A stretch of DNA of 64,000 nt, from assembly GCA_003569365.1 (NCBI GenBank), contig BGOS01000027.1, positions 124,001 through 188,000 on the forward strand, in the 5' to 3' direction. This document shows positions 23,748 to 32,832 of the stretch, in pieces. The translations under genes were made by a program, and so were the position numbers. Position 1 is the stretch's first letter. Each line of letters starts with the position of its first letter. This DNA comes from Anaerolineaceae bacterium. GTDB taxonomy: Bacteria; Chloroflexota; Anaerolineae; Anaerolineales; UBA11657. The notes beneath the pieces are model-generated. The model did no database searches, was not told where the DNA came from, and was given only the letters and a program-made list of their open reading frames with translations.

Positions 23748-24746
23748 TTAGTGCACTACATTCTTCCAACTGCGGCGCTGGCGCCGTTTGTTTCCATTGG
23801 CAGAAGTCACAAGGTTGTACTTCGGGCCATTGCGGTAGCCCCACTCGATTAGCGCATACGTGCCGCGGCCCACAAGCGCAAAGCGGTCGTCAGTAACCAG
23901 GCAGTTGTGCACGGTCGTCACCCGCGGCGTGCGTCCCCTAGATGAAACAATGCTGCCGGCAACCTCGGTAAAGTGCATGGGCCGGCCAGCTTTCGCGATC
24001 GTAATGTAGGCTTCGTCCCGCATGCCCCATGGCCGCGCCAAACGGGAGCTGTGGTGCCCAAACTCACCGTACGCATTCTCCACTAGTTCCAGCGAGCACT
24101 TATAGTAGCCAAGCAGTGCGGGCTTTGAAATTGCGCCAACGGGCTTGATGAATTTTGCCATGGCGCTAAAAAACTCGCGCTCCGGGTAGGCGCGCAGGGT
24201 AGCCTTGACGGTCTTTGCAAATGCGCCCAGCGCTTTTTCAACCGCTGTGTTATCTGTTCCCTTGTGATACCAACGCTCCGTGAACTTCCGATTTCTGGAG
24301 TAATGCCGGGCAAATGGCGCCAAGCGCAGCAAGAAAGTGCCGGCTTGCTTGCCGGCAACGCTGCCAAAAACCTCGGGGCTCTCCATGACTGAACCGCTGA
24401 GCACGCCGCCGTAGCGCAGCATCAGTTTTTCCAGCGCCGCAAATTGCGGCTTCAGCGCTTGATACTCCTCTGATTTGAGCATGGTCAGCACGCTCATATC
24501 CTCAATCTGGCGAATGCGCTCGCGCGTAAGACCCTCTTGCTGCCCGATGGCGTGCAGGGTGTGCGGCTCCGCGCCGAACAGGCCAAAGCGCCGCGCCATC
24601 ACCGAGCGCGAGCGCGGCTTAAGCGCGCGCATCAGCTTGTGGATTGTGTGGTCAAACTGCGTGGCGGTGACCACCCGCACAGCTTTTTTTGGTTTCGAAG
24701 CTGCTTGACTTTTCGGCTTGCTCACTTTCTTTTGTTTTGTAAACAT
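23748..24746 (-). CDS. Sigma-70 region 4 / HARE-like DNA-binding protein
   Basis: 332 residues from the ATG at 24746, which follows AAAGGAG. A Lys-rich N-terminus (KQKKVSKPKSQAASKPKK) precedes GQQEGLTRERIRQIED, the helix-turn-helix signature of sigma-70 region 4 (residues ~65-85). No sigma regions 2 or 3 are present, so it is not a complete sigma factor. The C-terminal part (~250-320) reads HFTEVAGSIVSSRGRTPRVT and DRFALVGRGTYALIEWGY, resembling a HARE/winged-helix module of the kind in RNA polymerase delta. It is probably a transcription or chromatin-associated regulator. It is monocistronic with its own promoter and terminator. Confidence 0.72.
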   Translation of the reverse strand: MFTKQKKVSKPKSQAASKPKKAVRVVTATQFDHTIHKLMRALKPRSRSVMARRFGLFGAEPHTLHAIGQQEGLTRERIRQIEDMSVLTMLKSEEYQALKPQFAALEKLMLRYGGVLSGSVMESPEVFGSVAGKQAGTFLLRLAPFARHYSRNRKFTERWYHKGTDNTAVEKALGAFAKTVKATLRAYPEREFFSAMAKFIKPVGAISKPALLGYYKCSLELVENAYGEFGHHSSRLARPWGMRDEAYITIAKAGRPMHFTEVAGSIVSSRGRTPRVTTVHNCLVTDDRFALVGRGTYALIEWGYRNGPKYNLVTSANGNKRRQRRSWKNVVH

Positions 24747-24784
24747 GGTGGAAACTCCTTTTTCCAAAGTTGAATTATCAAGGC

Positions 24785-24814
24785 AGTGTATCAAAGACTT
24801 TTGGATTTGTCAGT
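24785..24814 (-). promoter_or_regulatory. Promoter of the sigma-region-4/HARE-like gene
   Basis: Minus strand CTGACA (plus 24809-24814), 18-nt spacer, TACACT (plus 24785-24790). This gives a leader of about 32 nt that contains the AAAGGAG ribosome binding site. Confidence 0.45.
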
Positions 24815-25148
24815 AGCTTGCATAAGGTTCTGGCGGCAGATTGCGGCTTGCTGAGTTTCTATAACTAGCATACAAAGAATTGCAACCAAGGTGAATTTTT
24901 GTGTAACGCAACAATTCAAATAGTCATTTTTGTCAAAAACCGATCGTGGCAGATGGGTTTGCTGTTTCAGGATGGCGGGCGCTGGTGCATGGGCAGGCGG
25001 CGGGTGGCAAGTTAGACCGATTGGCACGCTATTCTTTGTTTGCGGGCGGGCACTGGTTACCGGGCACGCCTGCCAGTTCGGGCGATAATTTGCCTTAGGC
25101 AGCCAGCTGCGCATGCTGTTGCAATCCCCATAACCCAGAGGTAGCCGA
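24815..25148. other. AT-richer intergenic region
   Basis: 334 nt, noticeably richer in A and T than the rest of the window, including GAATTTTTG and TTTTTGTC stretches. It could carry further promoter or regulatory sites for the divergent genes on either side. No ORF or RNA gene recognised. Confidence 0.4.
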
Positions 25149-25534
25149 ATGCCCAAAACCACGCTTGAACAGGTGCGCGAATTTCATGAAACCTACGGCC
25201 TGCCCGTGAAGGCGGCGCCGGATCTTTCAGATGCGCGCATCAACGGCCTGCGCGTGAGCTTGCTGACGGAGGAGCTGGAGGAGTTTAAGCCGCGGTGGCT
25301 GCTGCCAATCCGCTGGCGGCGCTGGATGCACTTGTGGATTTGCAATATGTGTTGGACGGCGCGTTTCTTTCACTGGGCCTGCATGCAGTGAAGGCCGCTG
25401 CCTTCAACGAAGTGCACCGCTCGAACATGAGCAAGCTGGGCGCAGATGGCAAGCCGCTGCGGCGCGAAAGCGACGGCAAAGTGCTTAAGGGCCCCAACTT
25501 TTTTCAACCAAACCTGCAGCAGTTTATTGAGTGA
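25149..25534 (+). pseudogene. MazG-like nucleotide pyrophosphohydrolase, broken by a 1-nt deletion
   Basis: The first frame reads MPKTTLEQVREFHETYGLPV and on to LTEELEEF. The homologous continuation lies in the -1 frame: AAVAAANPLAALDALVDLQY, then VLDGAFLSLGLH, to the stop at 25534. Together they make one all-alpha NTP pyrophosphohydrolase of about 128 residues, with the metal motifs EELEEF and DALVDLQYV. The break is at 25287-25290 (TTTAAGCC), where one base is missing. A TAA in the downstream frame just before the junction rules out a simple slip upstream of it. Either a real lesion or an assembly indel. Members hydrolyse NTPs or PRA-PP-like substrates. The C-terminus (LKGPNFFQPNLQQFI) is well preserved. 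Confidence 0.7.
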
Positions 25535-25760
25535 GCGGGCGGGCGGCGCAGCCGGCTGAGAGCGGCTGAGGTTTACGCGAAGTGCGGCGCTGCCCGTGCG
25601 GCGCGGTTAGTGGCGCAAGTACTTTTGCCACAGCAGCCGGTCTGCTTCGCAAGCGATTATGCCAAAGCTCCGGCGTGGAACGGCGGCGTTCTATTGCCGG
25701 CTGAAGCGCCGGGCGCCCGGCGGTCGAGATTAGTGCGTGCGGTGCGGTTGCTGCAAAAGC

Positions 25761-28361
25761 TTAGGGTGCCCGAACGCGAACCGTACCAAGCTGCAGCAAG
25801 CCAGCCGTACCCTGCGCGGTATCAAGCCGGGCGCCAGTTTGGGCGGCATACACGCCCAACACCAGCGGGTAGTTGCCGGCTGGCAGGCCTGCGGGCAGGG
25901 GCACAGTTAGATGGAAACTGAGCTGTTCATCGGCGTTCCAGTGCAGCGTGGAGAAATTATTGGCCAGCGCTTGGCCGTCGTGCTGGGCCACAAGGTTGCC
26001 GGCCGCATCTTTCATGTGGATAAAAAATGTGTAGTCGGCACCCGGCTTTTGCAGCGCTTGCCACGCCAGCAGCACTGGTAGATCCGCACCGGCAGCAACC
26101 TCTGTTGGCCAGTCAGCGTGCAACAGTTGCAGCTCCGCACCAAACTGTGCCAGCGGCGCTGGCGCCGCACCGGGCACAAAGTCCACGGTTTGCAGTGCAA
26201 CGCTAACGGCGCGATCGCCTTTGAGGTGCGGGTTGCAAACTACTGTTTGCGAAAATCTGCCGGCCAGCGGTGTGCCGCCCAGGCAGCGCAGGTCGCCCCA
26301 CAAATGCTCGGCTCCCGAACGGTCCACAAACTCAATCACATTTGCGCCAGCAGGCAGGTCCAGCGTTGGCGAAGCGTATGGCGCCCAATCGCCGATGGCA
26401 TAGGTGCCGGCAACTCTGCCGTTGACGAGCAGGTCCATGTGGTGCAGTTGCAAGCCGGGAATGGCGGTGAACACCAAGTGGCCGCGTTGCGGCTGGTGCA
26501 GGAATATGAAGAGGCGGGCGCTGCCGTTGACCCAGCGCGCTGGCGCGCTACCCCACTGTTCCACATCCGTCCATTGCCAAGGCGCCAGTGCCCACACTGG
26601 CCGTGTGCCATTCGGCGCAGCGGGCGCCACGATAAACAAGTCCTCGACATCGCCCGCTGCTGCCGGTTCCGGAAAGACGCTGCGCAGCCAGTTGCGCTGC
26701 GCTTCACTGTATCCCTCGGCCAGGTGATGCAGGTGAATGTAGCCGACTGCATAGTGCGCCAGCGCGGCGTTCACTTCTTCAAGCGCGGGCCGGCTCACAA
26801 TGTCTTGCGCTGGCCCGGGCCGAAGCAGGGCATCCACAAATTGCAAACTTGTTTCGCCGTTGGGAACACCGCGGAAAACACGCCCGCCCAGCAGCGGGCA
26901 ATGATGCACGGTTTGCCCATACAGCCCCAGATAGTTTGCCGTGTATTCGGCCGGGATGTTCACCACCGTGCGGCTGCTGGTGGCGCACATGCCGGCCAAA
27001 GTATTAAGCACTGGCGTGGCCAATTGTGGCGCAAGCGGGAAGGGCAAAGCCACCAGCCGTTCGCCGATGCTGAAGGCGGCCAACGCGCCGACAACCAGCC
27101 ACGCGGGCATGGCTGGGCGCAGGCGCGGCAGCAGCTGCGCCACGCCATACGCGCCCAGCACCGCCAAAGCAAAATGAAATGTCAGCGCAAAGCGGGCGGG
27201 CGCGCGGCTCCATTGGAACAGCGGCAGCTGCGCCAGCGCCTGATAGGGCAGCAGAATTGATTGCGCGCGCCCTTCCACCACCAAAGTTAGCACCTGCCCG
27301 CTCACTTTTAGCAGCGGCCCCAGCATCAACACACCGGCTCCCAGCAGCAGCCCCAGCCATGGGCGCAGTGTGGGCCGGCCGCGCAGGGCCCACAGCCCAA
27401 AGGCGGCGCTTAGCAGCGCTGCGTACCCGGCGTAGCCGATTGCCTCGTAGGGTGTGTTGACCGCACTCTGGGCAAGCGCAGCCAGCGCGCTGCGGCGCAG
27501 CAGCGGATGCTCAGGCGGCGGCATAAAGACGGACAGCACATCCACCGATTGGGTGACCACGCCGCCGACTTGCGCGTTGGTTGCACTAACGCTGGCGTTG
27601 GCAGCCAGCATGGGCCAGTACAGCGGCAGAATTAGCGCAAGCGCCAGGGCCGTTGCAGCCAGCAGGGCTGCCCGGATGTTGCCGTGGCGCAGCTGGCCGG
27701 CGTGCGCCCACACCAGCACCAGTGATGTGGGCAGCAAAAAGTACGCCGGCAGGTTGGGGTGCCCGCAAGCAAGCAAGGCTCCGAGGGCTGTGCCAGCTGC
27801 ATTGCGCCACCCCGCCGCCAGCAACAAGCGCCGCAGGAAAAATGCGAATACGGGAAAGCCAACCAGCCACACAAGATTGAGGTGCCCGCCGGACATGTGG
27901 CCCCAGATGGCCGGGCTGAACCCGAACAGCAGGCCGCCCCAAAAAGCCGCGAGCCTGCGCCCGGTCACGTCAAATGTAAAAACGAACATGGCGGCAGCGT
28001 TGAGCGCCGGCGCCAGCAGCATGGCCAGGTTGTATGCCAGCGCCGGCGAAACCCACAGTGACAGAATTGCCGGCAGCATAAATGCCGGCAGCTGCGTCAG
28101 CGCCAGCGGCACATACTGGCCGGCAGGGTGATTCAGAATGCCAATCAGAGCCGGGCTGGCGGCGTTGCGCAGCAAGGACTCGCGTACCCACCAGATGAAC
28201 CAGACATTCTCATGCGCATCGCTGCCCAGCTGGCCGACGAGCACAGTGGACAGGTGGGCCACAGCCGGCAAGGTAAGCAGGATTGCCAGCAACTGGTACA
28301 ACCCAAATGCTGCCAGCACGGACCGCCAGCCCGCCGGGCGCTGTGGGATCCGGTCAAACAT
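25761..28361 (-). CDS. Large polytopic membrane protein with C-terminal extracytoplasmic region
   Basis: 866 residues. The first ~480 carry about 12 hydrophobic helices, the arrangement of GT39/GT83-like or YfhO-like membrane glycosyltransferases. An early acidic motif GQLGSDAHENVWFIWWV is where such enzymes keep a catalytic Asp. The last ~380 residues are soluble, with beta-rich segments (INGRVAGTYAIGDW-like, LPAGANVIEFVDRSG) and a final GNYPLVLGVYAAQTGARLD that resembles domains appended to other cell-envelope membrane proteins. Glycosyl transfer is inferred from topology only. The gene stands alone between a non-coding gap and the cation operon. Confidence 0.65.
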   Translation of the reverse strand: MFDRIPQRPAGWRSVLAAFGLYQLLAILLTLPAVAHLSTVLVGQLGSDAHENVWFIWWVRESLLRNAASPALIGILNHPAGQYVPLALTQLPAFMLPAILSLWVSPALAYNLAMLLAPALNAAAMFVFTFDVTGRRLAAFWGGLLFGFSPAIWGHMSGGHLNLVWLVGFPVFAFFLRRLLLAAGWRNAAGTALGALLACGHPNLPAYFLLPTSLVLVWAHAGQLRHGNIRAALLAATALALALILPLYWPMLAANASVSATNAQVGGVVTQSVDVLSVFMPPPEHPLLRRSALAALAQSAVNTPYEAIGYAGYAALLSAAFGLWALRGRPTLRPWLGLLLGAGVLMLGPLLKVSGQVLTLVVEGRAQSILLPYQALAQLPLFQWSRAPARFALTFHFALAVLGAYGVAQLLPRLRPAMPAWLVVGALAAFSIGERLVALPFPLAPQLATPVLNTLAGMCATSSRTVVNIPAEYTANYLGLYGQTVHHCPLLGGRVFRGVPNGETSLQFVDALLRPGPAQDIVSRPALEEVNAALAHYAVGYIHLHHLAEGYSEAQRNWLRSVFPEPAAAGDVEDLFIVAPAAPNGTRPVWALAPWQWTDVEQWGSAPARWVNGSARLFIFLHQPQRGHLVFTAIPGLQLHHMDLLVNGRVAGTYAIGDWAPYASPTLDLPAGANVIEFVDRSGAEHLWGDLRCLGGTPLAGRFSQTVVCNPHLKGDRAVSVALQTVDFVPGAAPAPLAQFGAELQLLHADWPTEVAAGADLPVLLAWQALQKPGADYTFFIHMKDAAGNLVAQHDGQALANNFSTLHWNADEQLSFHLTVPLPAGLPAGNYPLVLGVYAAQTGARLDTAQGTAGLLQLGTVRVRAP

Positions 28362-28598
28362 TTCTACTTAGTCTGCCTGCGAGTGGGCGCGTTGCTCTCG
28401 AATGTAAACCCGTTTGAGCATTGCAACGTGGCAGAAGCGCGCCGGGATTGGCGGGGCAGTGCAGGGCGCTTGGGCATTGCAGTGCGCCGCAGCACTTTTA
28501 GCGCTGCAAAAATCCTGCAGGCTTTGCCGGGCGGCAAAGCTGCGGAGCTGGCGGCCGCAGCAATGCACGCGCGCAGCGGCTGCGTTGCGGGGCAGCAA

Positions 28599-29288
28599 TC
28601 ACGCTGCCGGCAACGGTGTTTCGCCGGGGCGCGCAAACAACGCTGCCAAATGCAGCGCGCCGGCCGGGTCCACCAGCGACACAACTTCATCGCCGGCCAG
28701 TAGTTGCGTGGCGCCATGCGGCACCACCACCTCCGCGCCCCGCAGGATAGCGCACACAATGCTGTTGGCCGGCAGCTGCAGGTCGCGCAGGTGCATGCCC
28801 ACGGCTTTGGCGCCGGGCGGAATTTTTTCTTCCACCATCGAGTACGCACCTTTGCGCAGCTTGAAGAGCGTCATCATGTCGCCCATGGACATTTCTTCTG
28901 TGACCATCTTGGCAAGCAGGTCGGCCTGGTTCAGTGCCACATCAACACCCATTTGCGGCGTGAACAGCCAGGCATTGACGGGGTTGTTGATGCGCGCGAT
29001 GGTGCGCGCCACGCGAAATTCAAAGCGCGCCAGTGTGCACACCACCAGATTGGATTCATCCAGCCCGGCAACGGCTGCCAGCACCTTGGCTTCCCGGATG
29101 CCGGCGCGCTCCAGCACCTCCGGTGAACTGCCATCGCCGGTCACAATCACCTCGGCGGGCAGCACGCGCTGCAGCTCCAGCAGGTCTTTGCCGCGCCGCT
29201 CCACAATGCGCACGCTGTGCCGGCCCTCCAGCAGCAGGCCCGCCAAGTGCAGGCCCGTGCGTCCGCCGCCCACAATCACTACATGCAT
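28599..29288 (-). CDS. TrkA/RCK potassium-channel regulatory protein
   Basis: 229 residues from the ATG at 29288 (MHVVIVGGGRTGLHLAGLLL). TrkA-N Rossmann domain (GGGRTGLHLA, then IVERRGKD), followed by a TrkA-C domain (LRDLQLPANSIVCAILR and GDEVVSLVDP). RCK proteins bind NAD(H) or nucleotides and gate Trk/Ktr K+ channels. It starts 4 nt after the stop of a second TrkA gene, so the pair is co-translated, perhaps as a heteromer. No Trk/Ktr membrane subunit is adjacent. The frame extends upstream to 29363, but the conserved start is here. Confidence 0.9.
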   Translation of the reverse strand: MHVVIVGGGRTGLHLAGLLLEGRHSVRIVERRGKDLLELQRVLPAEVIVTGDGSSPEVLERAGIREAKVLAAVAGLDESNLVVCTLARFEFRVARTIARINNPVNAWLFTPQMGVDVALNQADLLAKMVTEEMSMGDMMTLFKLRKGAYSMVEEKIPPGAKAVGMHLRDLQLPANSIVCAILRGAEVVVPHGATQLLAGDEVVSLVDPAGALHLAALFARPGETPLPAA

Positions 29289-29292
29289 AGTG

Positions 29293-29946
29293 TCACTCCT
29301 TGAGCGCCAGCAGCGCCACCAGCCGCTCCAGCGCCGCAGCCAAAACTGAAACGTGCAGAACATCGCCGGCGCGCAGCAGGGTGCCGCTTACCGGCACAAA
29401 GGCCTGGTTGTCGCGCGTGATGGAGGCCACTGTGATCTCGCCCGCCACTTGCAGCTGGCTGACGGGCTGGCCGTCCAGCGCGCGCGGCACCTCCGCGCGC
29501 ACCAGCTCCACCTCGCCCTGCCCAAAGCTGTGCTGCGAGTCCACATCCGCATGCGCCAGCAGCTGCAGCGCGCGCGCAGCGCCCCAGGTGGTGGGGCAGA
29601 TGGTTTGCAAGCCGAGGCGGTTGTAGATGTCTGCGTTGCGGCTGTCATACACGCGCGCCAGTACGCGCGGCACGCGGAAAATGTTGCGTGCAATGCGCGC
29701 GGTGAGCACGTTGGCATTGTCTGACGAGCTTGTGGCCACAAAGGCCTCGGCTGTTTCAATGCCCGCCCGCAGCAGCGTGGCGTGGTCGTAGCCATAGCCG
29801 CAAACTGTGCGCTGGGCAAAGTCCGGCCCGAGGCGCGCCAGTGCCTCGGCATCGCGGTCCACCACGGTGACGGCGTGGCCTTCACTGTGCAGCAGGCGCG
29901 CCACGGCTTCGCCCAGGCGGCCACACCCCATGATGATCACTTGCAT
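29293..29946 (-). CDS. TrkA/RCK potassium-channel regulatory protein, second copy
   Basis: 217 residues from the ATG at 29946 (MQVIIMGCGRLGEAVARLLH). It has the nucleotide-binding fold GCGRLGEAVA and VVDRDAEALARLG, then a C-terminal RCK half (QPVSQLQVAGEITVASI and LLRAGDVLHVSV). It is only distantly similar to the downstream TrkA gene, so these are not a recent duplicate. It lies 34 nt after the P-type ATPase. The pairing of two RCK proteins without TrkH nearby suggests that they regulate another transporter, here possibly the KimA-like one, or a channel elsewhere. Confidence 0.9.
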   Translation of the reverse strand: MQVIIMGCGRLGEAVARLLHSEGHAVTVVDRDAEALARLGPDFAQRTVCGYGYDHATLLRAGIETAEAFVATSSSDNANVLTARIARNIFRVPRVLARVYDSRNADIYNRLGLQTICPTTWGAARALQLLAHADVDSQHSFGQGEVELVRAEVPRALDGQPVSQLQVAGEITVASITRDNQAFVPVSGTLLRAGDVLHVSVLAAALERLVALLALKE

Positions 29947-29980
29947 GACTGCCCTCCGTGGCGCACGCGCTTGTGTTGTT

Positions 29981-32761
29981 TCATACGGCCGCACTGCGCG
30001 CAGCGCGCGTGCGCACGCTTAGTTTGCGCAGCCACTCCATGCCGTACAAAACCACTGCATAGGCTGCAAACAACGGCAACATCCAAAGCGGCACGGGCGC
30101 GTGGTCAAACAGGCGCGCCAGCACCGGCACATAAACCAGCAACCCGATGAACACAATCTCCAACCCCACCCCCAGCAACAACCAGTTGTTGGTAAACCAG
30201 GCCCCCCGGGTCACCCGCTCGCTCTCTGTGCGGCAGGCAAAGGCATTGCCCACCTGGGCCGCCACCACGCCCGCATGAAACACAGTTGTAGCCAGCAGGT
30301 ACAGCGTGGCGCCGCCAAGGTTGATGGCCGGCAGCCAGTCCGGGCGCTGCAGCCCGGCCGGTACCGGCAATGCACCCGCCAGCCAATACACCGCGCCAAA
30401 GCCGGCAAAGCACAGCGCCGCTTCAATCATACCCAGCCAGCCAAAGGCGCGCAATAGCAGCTTGCGATTGATTAATGGTTCGTTGCGCGGGCGCGGTGCA
30501 TGCTGCATGGCGCCGCGGTCCGGCCGCTCGTTGCCGAGGGCCAGCGCCGGCAGCACATCGGTGCCCAGGTCAATTGCCAAAATTTGCGGCACCGTCAGCG
30601 CCAGTGGAATGCCAAACAATGCCGTGGCCAGAAACGGCAGCACCTCGGGTACGTTGCTGGCCAGAATGTAAGTGATGAAGCTGCGCAGATTGGCGTACAC
30701 AGCGCGCCCCTCCTCGATGCTGGCCACAATCGAGCCGAAGTTGTCATCGGTAAGCACGATGTCGGCGGCCTGGATTGCCACGTCTGTGCCGGTGATGCCC
30801 ATGGCCACGCCAATGTCAGCTTTGCGCAGGGCGGGCGCGTCGTTCACGCCGTCGCCGCTCACTACCACCACATCGCCGCGCGCCTGAAACGCCGCCACCA
30901 TGCGCAGCTTGTGCTCGGGCGCCATGCGCGCAAACAGCACTTCGCCTGCCAGCGCCGCCTGTAGTTCGCCATCGCTTAGCTGCTCCACCTCTGCGCCGGT
31001 GATGATGCGCGCATCTGTGCGCGTGAGGATGCCCACGCGCAGCGCCAGCGTTGCGGCCGTCAGGCCGTAGTCGCCGGTGATCATCACAATGCGGATGCCG
31101 GCTGCGCGGCAGGTGGCGACGGCAGCGGCAACCTCCGGCCGGGCGGGATCCATCATGCCGGCCAGCCCCAAAAATGTGAGCTGCTGCTCGACCCCGGCTT
31201 CAGTGTAGCCACCGTGCCCGCTAAGCTGGCGCTGCGCCAGCCCCAGCACGCGCAGCGTGTTGGCCGCGTAGTCTTCGTTGGCCGCCAGAATTTCTGCGCG
31301 CATTTCATCCGTCAGCAGTTGCTCGCGCCCGCCCAGGAAGATGCTGGTGCAAAGCTGCAGCACTTCGCGCGGCGCGCCCTTTACAAAAGCCAGCTCGCCG
31401 TCCGGGCATTGATGCACGGTGCTCATGCGTTTGCGGCGCGCATCAAAGGGCAGCTCATGCAGGCGCGGGAACTGCGTGTACGTGTCGGCCGTGAGCAGGC
31501 CGCCCTTCATTGCCACCGCCAGCAGCGCAGCTTCGGTCTGGTCGCCTAGGCAGTGCCATCTGGGTTTGTCGGCGCTGGGGGCATTCAGGCGGGCGTTGTT
31601 GCAAAGCGTGCCGGCGCAAAGCAGGCGCTCCAAGTCTGCGCGCAGTGCGGAGTCGGCGGGGGCCGGCAGTATTGCACCCTCGGGGGCGTAGCCCACACCC
31701 GTCACCTCCAAGCGCTGCCCGCCCACCCAAAGTGTGCGCACGGTCATTTGGTTTTGGGTCAGCGTGCCACTTTTGTCTGTGCAGATTACAGACACAGAGC
31801 CCAGCGTCTCCAGCACGGAGAGCTGCTTTACGAGCACGCCGCGCTTGATCAGGCGCTGCGCAGCGCTTGCCAGCGTCAGCGTGACGATTGGCGTGAGCCC
31901 GACCGGTACAGTGGCCACCAGCAGCCCAATCGTTAACAGGCCGGCATCCAGCCAGCTCATTGCGAGGCGCGTTTCGCTCACGGCAAAAACAACTAGGGCC
32001 AGAGCGCATGCAACCAGCGTGCTGCGGCGGGTAATGCGCTCAATCTGCTTTTGCAAGGGGCTGCTTTCGCTCACCACTGCCTGCGTGAGCGTGGCAATGC
32101 GCCCGAATTGTGTGAGCGCGCCAACACTAAAAACCACGGCGCGCGCAGTTCCGGAAACAACTGAGGTGCCGGCAAAAATAAGATTGGGGCGCTCAATCTC
32201 CGTCAGGCCTGCACGCCGCGACGCGGCAGCTGTCTTGCGGGCGGGCACGGCTTCGCCGGTAAGCGTGCTGTTATTTACGCGCAGCCCGAACTCTTCCACC
32301 ACGCGCGCATCCGCCGGAATGTTGTCGCCCTCGGCCAGCACAATCACATCGCCGGGGCACAGGTCGACGGCAGAAATTTGCTGCTGCGCGCCGCCACGCT
32401 CCACCCGCGCAAATGCGGGCAGCAATTGGCGCAGCGAGTCGATGGCGCGTTCGGCGCGGTAGCCCTGCCAGAAGGCAAAGGCCTCGTTCACCACTACAAC
32501 GGCCCACACAATTGCAGCACTGCCGGGCTTGCCGCCCAACATTGCGACCAGGCCGGCAGCCAGCAGCAGAATTGGCATGGGGTGGCGCAGCTGCAGCAAC
32601 AGGCGCCGGCCAAGCGGCGCGGCGCTCACCACGCGCAGTTCGTTGCGGCCGTAAAGTTCGCGGCGCGCAGCTGCCTCAGTTGGCAGCAGGCCAAATGGTG
32701 CGCTATCCAGCGCGGCGAAAACTTCCGCCACCTCCAACTCGTAAACCGGTGCGGTGGACAT
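29981..32761 (-). CDS. Cation-transporting P-type ATPase with mixed P2/P3 features
   Basis: 926 residues. Cytosolic domains are complete: actuator TLTGEAVPA (~167-175), phosphorylation site VICTDKSGTLTQNQMT (Asp ~329), nucleotide-domain FVKGAPREVL, and hinge GDGVNDAPALRKADIGVAMG. TM4 reads VATVPVGLTPIVT: the acidic residue of P2 pumps (PEGL) is replaced by Val, as in fungal P3 proton pumps (PVGLP). TM5-TM6 read NVPEVLPF and IDLGTDVLPALAL, as in Na,K-ATPase-like P2C pumps. The transported ion is therefore uncertain, probably a monovalent cation. It is the third gene of the cation operon. Confidence 0.92.
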   Translation of the reverse strand: MSTAPVYELEVAEVFAALDSAPFGLLPTEAAARRELYGRNELRVVSAAPLGRRLLLQLRHPMPILLLAAGLVAMLGGKPGSAAIVWAVVVVNEAFAFWQGYRAERAIDSLRQLLPAFARVERGGAQQQISAVDLCPGDVIVLAEGDNIPADARVVEEFGLRVNNSTLTGEAVPARKTAAASRRAGLTEIERPNLIFAGTSVVSGTARAVVFSVGALTQFGRIATLTQAVVSESSPLQKQIERITRRSTLVACALALVVFAVSETRLAMSWLDAGLLTIGLLVATVPVGLTPIVTLTLASAAQRLIKRGVLVKQLSVLETLGSVSVICTDKSGTLTQNQMTVRTLWVGGQRLEVTGVGYAPEGAILPAPADSALRADLERLLCAGTLCNNARLNAPSADKPRWHCLGDQTEAALLAVAMKGGLLTADTYTQFPRLHELPFDARRKRMSTVHQCPDGELAFVKGAPREVLQLCTSIFLGGREQLLTDEMRAEILAANEDYAANTLRVLGLAQRQLSGHGGYTEAGVEQQLTFLGLAGMMDPARPEVAAAVATCRAAGIRIVMITGDYGLTAATLALRVGILTRTDARIITGAEVEQLSDGELQAALAGEVLFARMAPEHKLRMVAAFQARGDVVVVSGDGVNDAPALRKADIGVAMGITGTDVAIQAADIVLTDDNFGSIVASIEEGRAVYANLRSFITYILASNVPEVLPFLATALFGIPLALTVPQILAIDLGTDVLPALALGNERPDRGAMQHAPRPRNEPLINRKLLLRAFGWLGMIEAALCFAGFGAVYWLAGALPVPAGLQRPDWLPAINLGGATLYLLATTVFHAGVVAAQVGNAFACRTESERVTRGAWFTNNWLLLGVGLEIVFIGLLVYVPVLARLFDHAPVPLWMLPLFAAYAVVLYGMEWLRKLSVRTRAARSAAV

Positions 32762-32832
32762 GATTGCGCATTTTATGCCGGCGCGGGGCGCTGGCGCATG
32801 CGGCCGGGGATTGGCGGAATTGTGGTTCTGGC

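Noticed and set aside
25281-25295. Programmed -1 ribosomal frameshift in the MazG-like gene
   Set aside because: No classical slippery heptamer, and a TAA occurs in the shifted frame just before the junction.
26118-27260. 380-codon open frame on the plus strand opposite the large membrane protein
   Set aside because: Shadow of a clearly hydrophobic, structured membrane protein on the minus strand.
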